Shown in pieces: positions 61,657-64,000 of a DNA stretch of 64,000 bases. The notes under the pieces are model-generated. The model did no database searches and was not told the origin of the DNA. It saw nothing but the letters and a program-made list of their open reading frames with translations. The stretch covers positions 20,697,501 through 20,761,500 of the forward strand of contig JABWDB010000002.1 of NCBI GenBank assembly GCA_019614645.1, given 5' to 3'. Position numbers and translations under genes: made by a program. This stretch comes from Stratiolaelaps scimitus. Its lineage: Eukaryota > Arthropoda > Arachnida > Mesostigmata > Laelapidae. Within the stretch, counting starts at the first letter, position 1. Each line of letters begins with the position of its first letter.

Positions 61657-62208
61657 TTACAGACCTTCTTCAGAAGTGATTTGTAGAAGATGTCTGTTCT
61701 TCATCATATTAGAAATCTGACGAAGCGTGGGATTGGATAATGGCCGGTATAACTTCGACCGTTGGCGAGCCGAGCTGTTGAAATATATTTGCCTATTAAG
61801 AAAGAAACGCCTGATCTTAGTGGTGATTCCATTAAGACGAGGAAGTGTAATAGCAAAATGTTGAGAAAAATTAATTGGAAAAGCAGCCATCTCTGAATCA
61901 TGAGGAGGTGTCTCTGAAATCGACGCCATGTCAATACTGGCTCTAGCCAATAATTGCATTAATCGTTCATGTTCTCTCTCAGCCATAATGTCTCAGATGT
62001 TTATAACAGTGCAGCAAAAAAATTTGCTGCGCAAATTGTCCAAATCGGACATCACTGTAGGAACAGGCAGACCTACATGAAGCCCTGCGGTAAGATACTC
62101 TAAGCGCCGCGCGCTCGGCTTCAAGCAGCTTGCACTGTGCTGGTGCCGGGACTCAGGGTTGATGAGACTGCGTCCAGCTAGAACATTTTTGGCGGCAACG
62201 GCGGCCAC
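61657..62208 (-). pseudogene. Broken minus-strand coding-like block, unknown family
   Basis: On the minus strand one frame is open for about 183 codons from 62208 to 61657 except for a single TGA at 61993-61995. It may begin after a TTTAAATTAG acceptor. The first part reads KNVLAGRSLINPESRHQH and, further on, VMSDLDNLRSKFF. After the stop comes MAEREHERLMQLLARASIDM, then LPRLNGITTKIRRFFLNRQ. Further upstream (to about 62500) other frames are also open but shifted, one containing KLYVEVVENPMNEKTAVNAV. The pattern fits a decayed gene or retrocopy, but I recognise no family and chance cannot be excluded. Confidence 0.25.
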
Positions 62209-63434
62209 TAATTTAAAACTAATTTGACGTAGTTCTTGTTACTGATTTGCTGTATTGAGTCGAGTTGCTGGGAGGAGCAGTGCCGGATGTGATGACGGCA
62301 TTAACGGCGGTCTTCTCGTTCATCGGGTTCTCTACCACTTCGACATAGAGTTTCTGCAGCTATTGAGCACTTTGAAGTCACAATGCTGACGTCTGCTGAT
62401 TATTTCAGGTATCATATCGGGAGCGAGAGCATTCTGATCAATTGTCACAACGCTTTTTTTAGCCACAGTTTTTCTTGTTTGGTGTATGTCACGAATTTTC
62501 GGCTAAACACACTTGATTCAGCGAGACCTTGCCGTCGCTGTCAGCTCGACCGCCTGACATAGCCAAGCCAACGTACGATACCGTCCCCGCCCCCAATCCA
62601 TCACCTCTGAGTTGCAGCACTTAGAGATGGGAGAGGAAAGCGCCGCCATCGAGCGGCAGAGCGGCCCAGCCGCTAGTAGTAGTAGTAGCGGCGGCGGCGA
62701 CGGCGACGGCTGCAGCAGCAACCCATCCGAGCTCTCCTCTGTCCTCAGCGGGTAGTCCTGCTGCACCGGGCAGACGCCCCGCCACCGCGGTGGACAAATA
62801 TTTTCAGCCAACAACAAAGTATCTCGTGGGAGGTGCTTACGCCGCGGAGACTCCGCCCCGCGCGGCGGTGGAAGGCGGCGCCTGGCCGCATACACTCGAC
62901 GGCGCCGAGAACAGCGCGATTCAATCCTGGACCGATCTCGGCACGAATCGGATGTGCTGGTTACAGCTACTCGACGATCGCGGCGAGACGACAAGCACGG
63001 CGACAAGCACTACTGGTGTTAAGAGAAAGAAAAAGAGGAGTGCTTTGTGGGTGTGTGCGGCTGAATGACGAACAACACCCGAGCCACAACGAAGCGAGCG
63101 AAGTGTGAACTGCGAGCGTAAAGTTAACCCAGAAATAAACAACGAAACGAGGTACAAACAAACCTTGGTAATGCTCCAGAGTTAGTTAGTGTCAAAGTGG
63201 TGTGTTTAGTTCGACAAAGAAAAAAAACAACAACAGCAAGAGGTGGCCAACTTGATTGCTGTTCACCAGTCAGATCGTAGCAGGCTACGGCGAGGGAAGA
63301 GACCAAGTGAAGCCTCGAAGTGTGTCACAAGCATAAGCAGTGTTAACTTGAACAACCCGTTGGTGTTTCTCAACGTGTCGTTTACGCGAAAACACGACAG
63401 ACACCGAGCACAAGTGGCAGCTGTAGCTGCTAAC
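62209..63434. promoter_or_regulatory. Presumed FoxD 5' UTR and proximal promoter region
   Basis: The sequence turns GC-rich from about 62.52 to 63.05 kb, with TAG and GGC triplet runs near 62.68 kb. It then becomes A-rich toward the FoxD ATG. The frame upstream of the ATG is open back to a TAG at about 63208 but contains no other ATG, as expected for a leader. No TATA box is evident. Assignment rests on position only. Confidence 0.35.
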
Positions 63435-64000
63435 ATGGACAAAACCCCTGAAATGCCAACATTCCCGCTAAACGCTAATCAGTTGCTGAGCTTTGCTCAG
63501 CAGCTCAACCAAGGCCAGTTCGGTGGTGGAATCGATATCGAGCATCACAAGTATGAGGACGAGTCGTCTGACGATGAGTTGCCTATTCAGGTTACCGACG
63601 AAGAAGAGGAACTGTCCATGTCAAAGGATGGTCACATCTCCGCCGATGGCAAGAAGGGCGACAAGTCTCATCTGGTCAAGCCGCCATATTCCTATATTGC
63701 TCTAATCACGATGTCGATCCTGCAATCGCCGGGACGCAAGTTGACCCTTAGCGGCATCTGCGACTTCATCAAGAATCGCTTTCCGTACTACCGAGAAAAG
63801 TACCCAATGTGGCAGAACTCGATTCGGCACAACCTCTCGCTAAACGACTGCTTTGTGAAGATTCCCCGTGAGCCGGGAAATCCTGGCAAGGGCAACTATT
63901 GGACGCTGGATCCGGCCAGTGAGGATATGTTCGACAACGGCAGCTTCCTACGGAGGCGGAAACGCTACAAGCGGCAGCAGCCTGATCAGCAGGCATTGCT
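63435..64000 (+). CDS. FoxD: FoxD-class forkhead transcription factor, N-terminal part (runs off the right edge)
   Basis: Nuclear sequence-specific DNA-binding protein. The start is the first ATG in frame (context AACATGG) and 188 full codons are visible. Residues 1-80 form an acidic N-terminal region ([20 protein letters not shown]). The forkhead domain spans about 82-175: it starts [18 protein letters not shown], has recognition helix [13 protein letters not shown] at about 128-140, and wing sequences [16 protein letters not shown] and [40 protein letters not shown] and [13 protein letters not shown] are diagnostic for the FoxD class (Drosophila fd59A). No intron interrupts the visible part. 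FoxD proteins act in neural and mesodermal development in other animals. The C-terminal half, where an Eh1-type repressor motif would be looked for, is outside the window. Confidence 0.95.
   Translation, partial: MDKTPEMPTFPLNANQLLSFAQQLNQGQFGGGIDIEHHKYEDESSDDELPIQVTDEEEELSMSKDGHISADGKKGDKSHLVKPPYSYIALITMSILQSPGRKLTLSGICDFIKNRFPYYREKYPMWQNSIRHNLSLNDCFVKIPREPGNPGKGNYWTLDPASEDMFDNGSFLRRRKRYKRQQPDQQAL

Overview
The window is nuclear DNA of an animal. Its genes are split by short introns with GT..AG borders and sit in long non-coding stretches with many microsatellites, a tRNA-derived SINE family and decayed LINE pieces. The forkhead gene at the right edge resembles insect fd59A/FoxD, and with the compact introns (about 190-890 bp) this suggests an arthropod. 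That placement is an inference, and I cannot name the species.

Layout. At 1-1843 (+) are the last three exons of ATIC, the bifunctional purine-biosynthesis enzyme; its N-terminal half lies off the left edge. From about 1.9 to 34.1 kb I see no confident gene. This stretch holds a 312-bp foldback element (3308-3619), two minus-strand SINE copies (about 19.3 and 21.7 kb), one longer plus-strand SINE copy (31950-32096), two fragments that look like LINE reverse-transcriptase ORFs (26.6-26.9 kb minus, 33.2-33.6 kb plus), a small possible two-exon gene (22646-23039 minus) and many simple repeats. From 34122 to 39660 (+) I could assemble a nine-exon gene whose junctions all keep the reading frame. 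It encodes a coiled-coil protein of about 575 residues that I do not recognise. A truncated LINE 3' end lies in its sixth intron. From 40.0 to 42.0 kb several short open exon-like blocks on both strands suggest one or two further small genes, which I could not complete. From 42 to 61 kb I see no confident gene, only repeats and background ORFs. At 61.6-62.2 kb (minus) there is a broken ORF block. At 63435-64000 (+) the window ends inside the first coding exon of a FoxD-class forkhead transcription factor, behind a GC-rich leader.

The three solid loci (purine metabolism, a structural coiled-coil protein, a developmental transcription factor) have no evident functional link and are not an operon. 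I found no evidence of a novel multi-gene system. The items most worth checking are the unassigned coiled-coil gene with its candidate 21-nt microexon, the foldback element and the SINE family.
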